Shown here piece after piece: positions 1-8,460 of a DNA stretch of 64,000 nt; positions within the stretch are counted from its first letter, which is position 1; each line of letters begins with the position of its first letter. The position numbers were made by a program, and so were the translations under genes. The DNA is from Jiangella asiatica. GTDB taxonomy: Bacteria > Actinomycetota > Actinomycetes > Jiangellales > Jiangellaceae. The notes under the pieces are model-generated. The model saw only the letters and a list, made by a program, of their open reading frames with translations, was not told the origin of the DNA and did no database searches. The DNA is taken from assembly GCF_004349065.1 (NCBI RefSeq), contig NZ_SMKZ01000030.1:18472-82471 (forward strand), written 5' to 3'.

Positions 1-176
1 TCCAGGCCGGCGGCTCGTGCCGCATCGCGGGCGCGGCCGCCCGCCGCCGCGTCGACGTCCGCGTCGAACGCGGCGTCGTAGGCCAGGACCCCGACGCCTG
101 CCTCGGCGACCAGGCCGCCGCCGAAGGCCCGCCCGGCCTCCCCGGCGCCGATCAGGCCGACCACCGCACTGTTCAT
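1..176 (-). CDS. NAD(P)-binding dehydrogenase, 6-phosphogluconate/3-hydroxyisobutyrate dehydrogenase-like (partial)
   Basis: Only the first 58 codons lie inside the window; the gene continues past the left edge. The N-terminus reads MNSAVVGLIGAGEAGRAF, a beta-strand followed by a GxGxxG dinucleotide-binding turn (residues 9-14), as in the beta-hydroxyacid dehydrogenase family. Its ATG overlaps the stop codon of the upstream MmgE/PrpD gene, so it is very probably the third gene of the operon that starts at the ThDP enzyme. Members oxidise beta-hydroxyacids such as 3-hydroxyisobutyrate with NAD(P). The substrate-binding half is not visible, so the substrate is unknown. Confidence 0.7.
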   Translation of the reverse strand, partial: MNSAVVGLIGAGEAGRAFGGGLVAEAGVGVLAYDAAFDADVDAAAGGRARDAARAAGL

Positions 177-1543
177 GACCGCACCTCCCGCAGGTCCACC
201 AGGCCGGTGACGTCGTCGGTCTCGGCGAGCGACCACAACCGCCGGGCCAGCTCGCTCGCCCGGGCCGCGCCGAGGACCGGCTCGACGTAGGTGTCGAACT
301 TCTCCCGCAGGTCGTCGTCGCTCAGCGGGGCGTCCGGGTCGCCGCGGCGGGTCGGCGCACGGTGCTCGACGACGCGGCCGTCGCGCAGCCGCACCCGCAC
401 CCGGGCACCGCGGCGGCCCGGGAAGTCCGCCTCCGAGCCCGGGTCGACGGCCAGCTCCACGCGGGCGGCCAGGTCGCGCAGCGGAACCGACCCGAGCCGC
501 TGCGGTGTGAAGGCCGCCAGCGGGACCTCGCCGTACGTTAGCGCGGTGGCGACGCAGAAGGCGATGCTGAACTGTGCCTCGTGGCGGGTCCGTGGCCGGG
601 GGTTGCCGGCCACCCGGAGCGCGGCCCCGTACGTGGCGACTTCGACGTGCTCGACCGACGCCGGGTCGATGCCGTGCTCGTCGCGCAGCGCCACGGCGGC
701 GTCGATCGGCGCGAAGATGTGGCCGCAGCAGGCATGTGCCTTCACCGAGAGCGCCGCGGCGTTGCGCACCGTGTCGAGGTCGTCGAACGTGCCCGACCAG
801 TCCGGCCCGTCCGCGGTCGCGGCGCCGAGCCCGTCGAGCACGTCGAGCGCGCCGCGCAGGCCCCGCACGGCCGCCTGCCCGGCGAGGACGCCGGCCTCGG
901 CGGCGTGCCCGGCGTGTAGGGGCTTGTTCATCGAGCCCTGGTGCATCGCCCGCTGCAGCCCGCTGCCCAGAGTCGTCGCCGTGGCCATGGCGTGAGCGAG
1001 TGCGTCGGCGTCGCCGCCGGACAGCAAGGCGGCCGCCGCGGCCGCGCCGATCGGCCCGACCGTCCCCGTGGTGTGCCAGTGCCGGTAGTGCGCCGGCTGC
1101 AGGGCAGCGGCGACCCGGGTGGCGATCTCGATGCCGGTGCCGATCGCGGTGAGCATGTCGGTCCCGCTGCGCGCGCGTGCCTGTCCGACGGCGAGCGCGG
1201 CGGCCACGGTCGAGGCGCCCGGATGGAACAGGCCCTCACGGTAGATGTCGTCGAGCTCCGCGGCATGGGCGGCGGACGCGTTGAGCAGGGCGGCCGTCCG
1301 GACCGGAACGCGCTCGCCGGACGGCACGAGCGCGGATCGCCCCGCCGACCAGTCCTCGCTCAGCGCCGTCCGCAGGATCCGCACCGGCTCGGCGTCGTGG
1401 CCGGCCACGGTCGCGGCGAACCAGTCGACCGTGGCCCGGGTGAGGTCGTGTGCGGTCTCCGCGTCCAGTCCGGTCACTCGTTGGTGGATCGCCCACTGGG
1501 CGGCTCGCAGCAGCGGTGGGGCGGTCGTCTGGAGGCCGGTCAT
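173..1543 (-). CDS. MmgE/PrpD family protein (copy 1 of 5)
   Basis: 456 aa, the normal length for the MmgE/PrpD fold, which includes 2-methylcitrate dehydratase, cis-aconitate decarboxylase and iminodisuccinate epimerase. Family signatures seen are an N-terminal helical domain with HAAELDDIYREGLFHPGA (about residues 93-110), the GLQRAMHQGSMNKPLHAGHAA stretch split around residue 205 and a C-terminal lid domain. It starts one base after the ThDP-enzyme stop codon and overlaps the next gene by four bases, so the three genes are translationally coupled. The family makes or breaks C-C double bonds next to carboxylates. The exact reaction cannot be assigned from sequence alone. Confidence 0.88.
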   Translation of the reverse strand: MTGLQTTAPPLLRAAQWAIHQRVTGLDAETAHDLTRATVDWFAATVAGHDAEPVRILRTALSEDWSAGRSALVPSGERVPVRTAALLNASAAHAAELDDIYREGLFHPGASTVAAALAVGQARARSGTDMLTAIGTGIEIATRVAAALQPAHYRHWHTTGTVGPIGAAAAAALLSGGDADALAHAMATATTLGSGLQRAMHQGSMNKPLHAGHAAEAGVLAGQAAVRGLRGALDVLDGLGAATADGPDWSGTFDDLDTVRNAAALSVKAHACCGHIFAPIDAAVALRDEHGIDPASVEHVEVATYGAALRVAGNPRPRTRHEAQFSIAFCVATALTYGEVPLAAFTPQRLGSVPLRDLAARVELAVDPGSEADFPGRRGARVRVRLRDGRVVEHRAPTRRGDPDAPLSDDDLREKFDTYVEPVLGAARASELARRLWSLAETDDVTGLVDLREVRS

Positions 1544-1544
1544 C

Positions 1545-3158
1545 TCAGAACTGGGACTCGTACTGGGCCGGGTCGACGGCCGCCTCGATGAGCAGCGGCC
1601 GGTCGAGACCGGCGATCGGGCTGGCGGCCAGCGCGTTCTCCAGCTCGGCCCGGCTGGTGGCCCGGACGCCGTAGCAGTCCATCGACTCGGCCAGCCGGAC
1701 CAGGTCGGTCCGCTCGATGCGCGTGGCGGTGCTGGGATAGCCCAGTCGCAGCTGTTTCAGCTCGATCCGGTTGAGGCTGCCGTCGACGAAGACGACCACC
1801 ACCATGCCGAGCCGCAGGGCCGCCGCGAGCCGCAGCTCGCCCTGCACCATGGCGAACCCGCCGTCGCCGACGGTGCACACCACGGGACGCTCGGGCGCGG
1901 CCAGCTTCGCGCCGATCGCGCCGGGCAGTGCGAAGCCCATCGAGGACAGGCCGTTGCTCATCAGGCTGGTGCGCGGCTCGTACGTGGTCCAGCCCTGGCC
2001 GACCAGCAGCTTGTGCGATCCGACGTCGGTGGTGACGATCGTCTCGCGAGGCACGCTGGCGCGCACCACGTCAACGACGTCGGTCGGGTTGAGCCGGCCC
2101 GCGACCCGGCCGGTGTAGTAGGCGTCGCGTAGGCGGTCGCGGTGGGCCGCGACCTCGTCGTGCCGCCAGTACCCGACGCCGGCGCACTCCTCGGCGAACC
2201 ACTGGACGGCTGGCCCGATCGCGCCCACGATCTCGATGTCGGCCCGGTACACCTGGTCGGTGTTGGGCACGGCGTCCACGTGGATCACTCGGGCCGGCAC
2301 CTGCCACGGCTTGATCAGCTCGACCGGGTCGAACCCGACGGCGAGGATCACGTCGGCCTGGCCGAGCAGGTCCCAGACCACCTGGTTGCACGCCATGTCC
2401 AGGACGCCGGCGAACCACTCGCCGTCCTCGGGCACGACGCCCTTGGCCATCGGCGAGACGACCAGCGGGATCCCGGCTCCCCCGGCGAGCTGGACGAGCG
2501 CGGTACCGGCGCCGGCGCGCAGGGCGGCCACCCCGGCCAGCACGACCGGCCGGCGCGCGTCGCGCAGGACCGCGATCGGGTCGAGCCCGGGTTCACTCGC
2601 CCGGACCTCGGGCGCGGCCACGCCGGCGTGCAGCGGAGGGAGTACGACGTCGTCGTCGGCCTCGCGACCCGCGGTGTCGGCATGGGTGGTGAGGTGGACG
2701 GCACCGGGTCGCTCGGCCGTCGCCAGCCGCAGCGCCTTGCGCATGACGGTGCCGACCGACGCCGCCTCCACCCGGCCGGCCCACTTGGTGATCGGCGCGA
2801 ACAGCTGGTTGTGGTCGAGCACCTGGTGGGTGAAGTACGGCTCCCGGGCCGACCCGATCTGGCCGCTGATGGCGATCATCGGCACCCGGTCGAGGTTCGC
2901 CGCGGCGACCCCGTTGACCAGGGCCGACGAGCCGGGTCCGAGCGTGGAGATGCACACCCCGGGCAGTCCGGTGGCCATGGCCAGGCCCTCGGCCATGAAG
3001 GCCGCCGTCGCCTCGCGGCGGGCCAGCACGGTGTCGATGCCCCGAACCCGCGCACCCTCCATGAACTCGATGTTCGACGTCCCTGGATAACCGAACACGA
3101 AAGGGACCCCGGCCCGCTTGATGTACTCCGCCATCACCTGCGACGTGCTCAGGGCCAC
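1545..3158 (-). CDS. Acetolactate-synthase-like thiamine-diphosphate enzyme
   Basis: 537 aa with the three-domain layout of ThDP enzymes of the acetolactate synthase/benzoylformate decarboxylase family. The N-terminal pyrimidine-binding domain carries the activating Glu in RREATAAFMAEG (about residue 49). The C-terminal domain has the GDGGF...VDGSLNRI cofactor/Mg motif (about residues 432-465). It heads a leftward operon (ThDP enzyme, MmgE/PrpD, NAD-dehydrogenase) and its promoter contains a copy of the 12-bp palindrome at 3190-3201. No small regulatory ilvN-type subunit is present, which argues for a catabolic 2-oxoacid decarboxylase, carboligase or C-C lyase rather than branched-chain amino acid synthesis. 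Confidence 0.85.
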   Translation of the reverse strand: MALSTSQVMAEYIKRAGVPFVFGYPGTSNIEFMEGARVRGIDTVLARREATAAFMAEGLAMATGLPGVCISTLGPGSSALVNGVAAANLDRVPMIAISGQIGSAREPYFTHQVLDHNQLFAPITKWAGRVEAASVGTVMRKALRLATAERPGAVHLTTHADTAGREADDDVVLPPLHAGVAAPEVRASEPGLDPIAVLRDARRPVVLAGVAALRAGAGTALVQLAGGAGIPLVVSPMAKGVVPEDGEWFAGVLDMACNQVVWDLLGQADVILAVGFDPVELIKPWQVPARVIHVDAVPNTDQVYRADIEIVGAIGPAVQWFAEECAGVGYWRHDEVAAHRDRLRDAYYTGRVAGRLNPTDVVDVVRASVPRETIVTTDVGSHKLLVGQGWTTYEPRTSLMSNGLSSMGFALPGAIGAKLAAPERPVVCTVGDGGFAMVQGELRLAAALRLGMVVVVFVDGSLNRIELKQLRLGYPSTATRIERTDLVRLAESMDCYGVRATSRAELENALAASPIAGLDRPLLIEAAVDPAQYESQF

Positions 3159-3189
3159 AGTGCCTCCGTTCGTCGAATGTCAGCAGTGT

Positions 3190-3201
3190 ACAGTTAACAA
3201 T
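3190..3201. promoter_or_regulatory. Operator-like palindrome, site 1 (ACAGTTAACAAT)
   Basis: Lies in the divergent 85-bp gap between the ThDP enzyme and the ICL/PEP-mutase gene. It matches the ACNGTYNACNGT consensus shared by six intergenic sites in the first 24 kb, a spacing and symmetry typical of GntR/FCD regulators. Inferred to bind the GntR protein encoded at 9763-10479. Confidence 0.6.
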
Positions 3202-3243
3202 CGTCCGGAGATACCGCCGCGGCCGGCACACCTGGAGGGCTCC

Positions 3244-4113
3244 ATGAACCACACCCGGCAGCTGCGCGAGCTGATCGCTGCTGGCACGGTCCCGTGCCCG
3301 ATCGTCTACAACCCGCTGACCGCCGTGATCGCCAGGGAGGCCGGCTTCCCGATGGTCGGCGTGGGCGGCTACGCGCTCGGTGCGAACCTGATGACCGCCG
3401 AGCCGCTGCTCACCCTGACCGAATGCGTGGAGCACGCACGACGCATCGTGCTGGCGGCCCGGGTGCCGGTGGTGGTGGACGCCGGCGCCGGGTTCGGCTC
3501 GCCGGTCCACGCCCAGCGCACGGTCCGCGAGTTCGAGAGCGCCGGCATCGCCGGGATTCACCTGGAGGACCAGGTGTATCCCAAGCGCGTGCACTACCAC
3601 CGGGGCATCGAGCACATCGTCCCGGTCCAGGAGATGGTGGAGCGGATCGAGGCCGCGGTCGAGGCCCGTCGTGACGCGGACTTCGTGATCGTCGCCCGCA
3701 CCGACGCGATGGCCACCGACGGCTACGACGAGGCCATCCGGCGGGCGCACCGCTACGTCGAGGCGGGCGCGGACCTGATCTACGCCTGGCCGAACGATCT
3801 CGACGAGGCACGCCGGGTTCCACGCGACGTGCCGGCGCCCACCGTCTACGGCGTCAGCGAAGGCAACCGGCTGGGCCGGCCGCGCCCGAGCACCGCGGAG
3901 CTGGCCGAGATGGGGTACTCGGTGGTCCGCAACCCGCACCTGGCCACGCTGACGCAGTACCGCGCGGTCCAGGAGGCGCTGCGGCACTGGCGGCGCACCG
4001 GCCGCACCAGCGACGAGCCCGCGGAGATGGTGCGGATCCGGCAGGAGATCGAGGACGTGATGGGCCTGGACGCCCACTACGCGCTCGAACGCCGGACGAT
4101 AGAGAAGAGCTGA
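3244..4113 (+). CDS. Isocitrate lyase/PEP mutase family enzyme
   Basis: 289 aa from the ATG at 3244, which follows a purine-rich CTGGAGGG site; upstream in-frame starts lie inside the operator region. The TIM-barrel family is clear from VVDAGAGFGSP (Asp for Mg), HLEDQVYPKR and ARTDAMATDGYDEAIRRA. Lyases of this family cleave 2-methylisocitrate, isocitrate or dimethylmalate; others decarboxylate oxaloacetate. The loop that carries the catalytic Cys in the lyases (K-K/R-C-G-H) reads PKRVHYHRG here, so the Cys is replaced by Val. That points to a decarboxylase or hydrolase, or to a different C-C lyase. It is convergent with the SDR gene. Confidence 0.85.
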   Translation: MNHTRQLRELIAAGTVPCPIVYNPLTAVIAREAGFPMVGVGGYALGANLMTAEPLLTLTECVEHARRIVLAARVPVVVDAGAGFGSPVHAQRTVREFESAGIAGIHLEDQVYPKRVHYHRGIEHIVPVQEMVERIEAAVEARRDADFVIVARTDAMATDGYDEAIRRAHRYVEAGADLIYAWPNDLDEARRVPRDVPAPTVYGVSEGNRLGRPRPSTAELAEMGYSVVRNPHLATLTQYRAVQEALRHWRRTGRTSDEPAEMVRIRQEIEDVMGLDAHYALERRTIEKS

Positions 4114-4124
4114 GAGGGCAGCGC

Positions 4125-4877
4125 TCAGGCCAGGTACATGCCGCCGTTGACGTTGAGCGTCTGGCCGGTGACGAACCCCGCCTGCTCGGACACCAGGTAC
4201 TCGACCGCCGCGGTGACTTCGTCCAGGCGGCCCATGCGTCCCAGCGGGATGCGCCCGACGCGACCGGCGTAGTGCGCGGCCGTCGTCGCCTGGTCGCCCT
4301 GGCTGGTCCACGGACCCCGTTCGGTGTCGATCATGCCCGGGGAGATCGCGTTGACCGTCACTCCGGTCGCGGCGAACTCCAGCGCCAGCGCCCGGGTGAG
4401 CCCGATGAGGCCGGCCTTCGCGGTGACGACGCTGGCCCGGTGTGCGGCGCCGGTCTGGCCGGACACACCGGCGACGAACACCAGGCGCCCCCAGCCGGCG
4501 CGCACCATGGCCGGGAGCACGGCCTGGGCGCAGTGGAACGCGCCGTCCAGGCCGACCCGCAGCGGCGTGCTCCACTCGTCGTCGGACAGGTCGAGGAAGT
4601 CGCGATGCACCCGGATGCCAGCGCAGTGCACGAGCACGTCGACCTCGCCGAACGCGGACCCGGCCCGGTCGACGGCGGCGCGCACCGCCGCCCCGTCGGC
4701 GACGTCACCGGGCACGGCGACCGCGCTGCCGCCGTCGGCGACGATCGCCTCGGTCGCCGCCTCGACGGCCTGCGCCGACCGGGCGTTCAGCGCCACCCGG
4801 TGCCCGGCCGCTGCCAGCTGCCGGGCCACGGCCAGGCCGATGTTGCGTCCCGCTCCGGTGACCAGCACCGTCCTCAT
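4125..4877 (-). CDS. SDR-family oxidoreductase with non-canonical active site
   Basis: 250 aa, classical SDR length. The nucleotide-binding TGAGRNIG motif (residues 7-14), the HCAGI variant of NNAG and the PGMIDTERG segment after the active site are all present. Aligned to FabG-type enzymes, the catalytic Ser position falls in FVAGVSG and the YxxxK motif reads SVVTAK, so the Tyr appears to be Val while the Lys is kept. It may be a non-catalytic or altered-mechanism SDR. It is the last gene of the operon running from the acyl-CoA dehydrogenase at 9615 and lies 13 bp after an MmgE/PrpD gene. Confidence 0.82.
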   Translation of the reverse strand: MRTVLVTGAGRNIGLAVARQLAAAGHRVALNARSAQAVEAATEAIVADGGSAVAVPGDVADGAAVRAAVDRAGSAFGEVDVLVHCAGIRVHRDFLDLSDDEWSTPLRVGLDGAFHCAQAVLPAMVRAGWGRLVFVAGVSGQTGAAHRASVVTAKAGLIGLTRALALEFAATGVTVNAISPGMIDTERGPWTSQGDQATTAAHYAGRVGRIPLGRMGRLDEVTAAVEYLVSEQAGFVTGQTLNVNGGMYLA

Positions 4878-4890
4878 CGTCGGACTCCTC

Positions 4891-6309
4891 TCACCGTGGT
4901 GCCGGGGTCAGCACCGGACGAAGCTGCCGCACGTCCGCGACCTGCTCGAGGCCGGCGACTGCCGCGCACAGGGCGTCGACGGCATCCGGCCCGATGCCGC
5001 CGCCCAGGACTCGCCGCGCCTTCGCGCACACCTCGTCCCAGTCCAGGGGCCGCAGTCGGGAGCCGCGGGCCGCCGTCACCCGCCGCTCGAGCCGGGTGCC
5101 GTCGCGCAACCGCACCTCGACGACCGCGCGCCGGCTGGAGAGGTGTCCGTCGATCACGCCGTCGAGCCCGGGGTCTGGCAGCAGCTCGATCCGCTCCATC
5201 AGCGCCGAGATATCCGCGCCGCGCCGCCGCGCATAATCGTGCGCCGACTCGAAGGTGAGCCCGCCGTCGGCGACGATCACGGCGAGCACGTACTGCAGGT
5301 GGATGTCCGGCATGTGGCGGCCGTCCACGATGCGCGCGCCGTGTGGCGGCAGCCGGCAGGTGAGCGCGACGACGTCGGCCGGGCCGAACGGCCGCTCGGC
5401 GAGCAGGTACTCCGTCGCCTCGGCGGCCGCCTGGATGGGCATCCCGACCGGGTAGCGCTTGAGGTCGGTGAGCTCCACGTAGTGCTGTCCGGCGAGCGCG
5501 TCGACCATCGCGGCGGCGCTGCCCCCGGCGCCGAAGACGTCGAACACGCTGGGCGTCCCGTCCAGGACGTCGTCGACGGCGGTGAAACCGTGCCGCACCA
5601 GCTCGACCGCGCGCACCCCGCTGTGTGCCTGCATCCCGGCCGAGCTGAACGCCTTCTCCAGGTGCCGCTCGTCACGGTAGAAGGAGGTGAAGCCCGACGC
5701 CTGGTCCGCCGCGTACGCCAGCACGTGGACCACCTGATCGTGGGACAGGCCGGCCAGGCTCGCCGCCGCGGCCGCGGCACCGAACGGCTGGGCCAGCGAG
5801 TGCGGGCTCCGGTAGGACTTCTGCATCGCCTCCAGGCTGCCCCACGCGGCGACGGAGACGGCGCACCCCACGTCGTAGCCGAGGACGACCGCCCGGAGCA
5901 GGTCGCGACCGCTGCGAGCCTCGGTCTCGGCCAAGGCCAGCGCGGCCGGCACGATGCTGGCGCCCGGGTGCATCCGGGCCAGGTCGTGGACGTCGTCGGT
6001 CTCGTCGGCGTGCGCGCTCATCGCGTTGGCGAGCGCGGCGAGCTCCGGACGGACCAAGCCGCCGTCGCCGACGAGACTGGCCTCGCCGCGGGACCCGTAG
6101 GAGGCGACATAGCGGCGCGCCAGCCGGCCGGCCTCCAGGCGGGAACCACTGATCATCGCGACGAACGCGTCGAGGACGGCGCGTTTGGCCGCGGCCACGG
6201 TCGGCGCCGGCAGCTCCCGCTCGGCGGCGGCCGCGATGTGCCGGGCCACGGCGACGGTGCCGTCGTTCGAGGTCGTGGACGGCTGGTGGGCGGGCCGGCC
6301 GATCGTCAT
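4891..6309 (-). CDS. MmgE/PrpD family protein (copy 2 of 5)
   Basis: 472 aa. Family hallmarks include AHADETDDVHDLARMHPGASIVP split around residue 110, the RSPHSLAQPFGAAAAAASLAG segment and the KYCVG-type region reading RYPVGMPIQ. It overlaps the stop of the acyl-CoA synthetase gene by four bases. This copy most resembles copy 4 (12993-14360): both carry an ADE(S/T)DD segment and a later RDE(R/H)H(L/V)EKAF(S/V)(S/F)AGM segment, so the two are probably paralogues or act on related substrates. A dehydratase, decarboxylase or isomerase acting on a polycarboxylate is likely. Confidence 0.88.
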   Translation of the reverse strand: MTIGRPAHQPSTTSNDGTVAVARHIAAAAERELPAPTVAAAKRAVLDAFVAMISGSRLEAGRLARRYVASYGSRGEASLVGDGGLVRPELAALANAMSAHADETDDVHDLARMHPGASIVPAALALAETEARSGRDLLRAVVLGYDVGCAVSVAAWGSLEAMQKSYRSPHSLAQPFGAAAAAASLAGLSHDQVVHVLAYAADQASGFTSFYRDERHLEKAFSSAGMQAHSGVRAVELVRHGFTAVDDVLDGTPSVFDVFGAGGSAAAMVDALAGQHYVELTDLKRYPVGMPIQAAAEATEYLLAERPFGPADVVALTCRLPPHGARIVDGRHMPDIHLQYVLAVIVADGGLTFESAHDYARRRGADISALMERIELLPDPGLDGVIDGHLSSRRAVVEVRLRDGTRLERRVTAARGSRLRPLDWDEVCAKARRVLGGGIGPDAVDALCAAVAGLEQVADVRQLRPVLTPAPR

Positions 6310-8456
6310 GACGGTGCCTCCCCGTTGTCCTCCGCGGCCAGGACGGCGAGTGCGTCGACGGCGGCCACGCCGTGGCCCGCGGGCAGCACGACGACGGGGT
6401 TCGCCTCCAGCTCGACCACGGCCGGGCCGCGGAGCTCGCCGGCACCGGACAGCGCCACCACCGCCTCGGCGAGCGCCGCACGGTCACCGGCGGGACGGCC
6501 GCGGTGCCCGCCGAGAACGTCGGACGCGGCGATCTCGTCGATCATCTCGTGCGCCGTGCGCAGGTCCACCGGCGCCACTCGCAGGCTCCGCCGGCCCAGG
6601 ACCTCGGCGGCCACCCCGCCGTCGGCGAGAACGACGACCGGCGTGCCGCTGGCGTCGACGCGGTAGCCGAGCAGCACCTCGGCGACACCGGCGACCATCG
6701 GCTGGACGAGGCAGTGGCGCAGGTGGACGTCCGGTGCGTGCCCGGACACGTTCGCCACGACGGTGTCGATCGCGTGCCGCAGCCGCTCGGCGTCGCCGAC
6801 GTCGAGGACCACGCCGCCGGCGTCGGACTTGTGCGGCAGGCTCGCCGCCCGCGCCTTGACCGCTACCGGACCGTCGAACGGGAGCTCCGGCGGCGGTGCG
6901 GCCACGTCGACGAGCACCCAGGGCACGTGCGGGACGCCCAGCCGGTCGAGCAGCTGGTACGACCCGTCCTCGGTCAACGTCCTGGTGGCATGTAGCTGGG
7001 AGGCTTCACTCCCGGCTTGGACGCGCGGGGGCGCGGAACGCGGCGCGCGCCGGCGCAGCGCAGCGGTGACGGCGTCGGCGCACGACTCAGGCGTCCTGAA
7101 CGCCGGCACCCCCGACTGCCGGAGCGTTCGCAGCGCGTCTGGAGCGGCCGGCACGACGAAGGCGGCCAGCGCCGTTCCGGCGCCGGCGCTGTCGACGACC
7201 GGGCGGACCGCCAGTTCCGGCTGGAACCGGGCCGAGGACCCGGCCACCGCGATGAGCAGGTCGAAGTCGCCGCTGCTCAGGAGCACGTCGAGGGCGGTCT
7301 TCACAACGTCGTACCTGGCGCCGGCAAGGGTCAGGTCGATCACCGGTGCGCCGTCGACCTCGATGCCGCTGGCGTGGAGACGCCGCCGGGTCCGCTCGCT
7401 CGGCGGTTGCACGTCGGCCCCGCGCACCGCGAGCTGGTCGGCGACCATCGCGGCACCGCCGCCCGTCGTCGTCACGACGCCGATGCGCGGCCGGTCACGG
7501 GGCCGGTCCGGCGCGGGTGGGCCGCCGGCCGGCAGCCGCCGGACGAGGGCCTGCGCCTCCAGCAACGCTTCGAACGTGTCCACGCGCACGATGCCGAGAT
7601 CGGCCAGGATGGCCGACGCCGTCGCGTCGTCGCCGGCCAGAACGCCGGTGTGCGACAGGGTGAGCTCGTTCACCACCCGGGACCGGCCCACCTTGTACGC
7701 GACGATCGGCCGGTCGCGGGCGGCCGCGGCCACCGCGAACCGCCGCAGCTCGTCGACGTCGGGCAGGGACTCGAGGAACAGCGCGTAGCTGGCCACCGCC
7801 GGGTCGTCCACCGTCGCCATGCAGACCTCGCCCAGGCTGAGATCGGCCTCGCCTCCGGTGGAGACCAGGCCCGCGAATCCGATGCCCATCTCCGCACCCC
7901 GCGACAGCAGGGCGCCGATGACGCTGCCGGACTGTGAGGCCACGAAGACGTCACCGACCGGCGGATCGGGCTCGGTGAAGGCCGCGTTGGCGGTGAGGAT
8001 CAGGCGCTCGCGCAGGTTCGCCACGCCCAGGCTACTGGGACCGAGCAGCCTGAGCTCCGAGGACCGCACGGCGTCGAGCAGCTGCTCCTGCAGGCGTCGG
8101 CCGGCGGCACCGGCCTCGGCGAACCCGCTGGCCATCACCGTCGCGACCGGGACACCGAGTGCGGCGGCCTCGCGCACCGCCTCAACGGCCAGGTCGGGAC
8201 GGGTCATGATCAGGGCGTGGTCGGGCACCTCGGGCAGGGCCCGCAGCGAGGGCCACGCGCGGTGGCCGTCCACGGTATCGCGGGCCGGGTTGACGGGGTA
8301 GATCGCGCCGGGCCAGCCGGCCGCGGCCAGGAACCGCAGCGGCCGGGCCGTGGTCTTCGACGGGTCGTCGGACGCACCGAGCAGGGCGACGCTGCGCGGT
8401 GAGAGGAGGGCCCGATGCCACCGATGGCCGGAGCCAGGGCGCTCGGCACTCCTCAT
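6306..8456 (-). CDS. NDP-forming acyl-CoA synthetase (acetate--CoA ligase family)
   Basis: 716 aa single-chain enzyme. The N-terminal CoA-binding domain starts SPRSVALLGASDDPSK (about residues 18-35). A succinyl-CoA-synthetase-like ligase domain follows, with LSHTGVLAGDD matching the region around the family's phosphorylated His. A C-terminal ATP-grasp domain holds AVKARAASLPHKSDAGGV and the VVELEANPVVVLP segment. It converts a carboxylic acid, CoA and NTP to acyl-CoA, NDP and phosphate. It lies directly after an acyl-CoA dehydrogenase, so the operon probably activates an acid and then oxidises the acyl-CoA. Confidence 0.88.
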   Translation of the reverse strand: MRSAERPGSGHRWHRALLSPRSVALLGASDDPSKTTARPLRFLAAAGWPGAIYPVNPARDTVDGHRAWPSLRALPEVPDHALIMTRPDLAVEAVREAAALGVPVATVMASGFAEAGAAGRRLQEQLLDAVRSSELRLLGPSSLGVANLRERLILTANAAFTEPDPPVGDVFVASQSGSVIGALLSRGAEMGIGFAGLVSTGGEADLSLGEVCMATVDDPAVASYALFLESLPDVDELRRFAVAAAARDRPIVAYKVGRSRVVNELTLSHTGVLAGDDATASAILADLGIVRVDTFEALLEAQALVRRLPAGGPPAPDRPRDRPRIGVVTTTGGGAAMVADQLAVRGADVQPPSERTRRRLHASGIEVDGAPVIDLTLAGARYDVVKTALDVLLSSGDFDLLIAVAGSSARFQPELAVRPVVDSAGAGTALAAFVVPAAPDALRTLRQSGVPAFRTPESCADAVTAALRRRAPRSAPPRVQAGSEASQLHATRTLTEDGSYQLLDRLGVPHVPWVLVDVAAPPPELPFDGPVAVKARAASLPHKSDAGGVVLDVGDAERLRHAIDTVVANVSGHAPDVHLRHCLVQPMVAGVAEVLLGYRVDASGTPVVVLADGGVAAEVLGRRSLRVAPVDLRTAHEMIDEIAASDVLGGHRGRPAGDRAALAEAVVALSGAGELRGPAVVELEANPVVVLPAGHGVAAVDALAVLAAEDNGEAPS

Positions 8457-8460
8457 CGGC

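Noticed and set aside
1545..3158. Biosynthetic acetolactate synthase (ilvB)
   Set aside because: No ilvN/ilvC neighbours and an operon with MmgE/PrpD under a catabolic-type operator; kept only as ALS-like.
2593..4575. 660-codon open frame on the minus strand across the ThDP enzyme, ICL-family and SDR genes
   Set aside because: Arg/Gly/Pro-rich, no domain, and antisense to or out of frame with three clear genes; a high-GC shadow frame.
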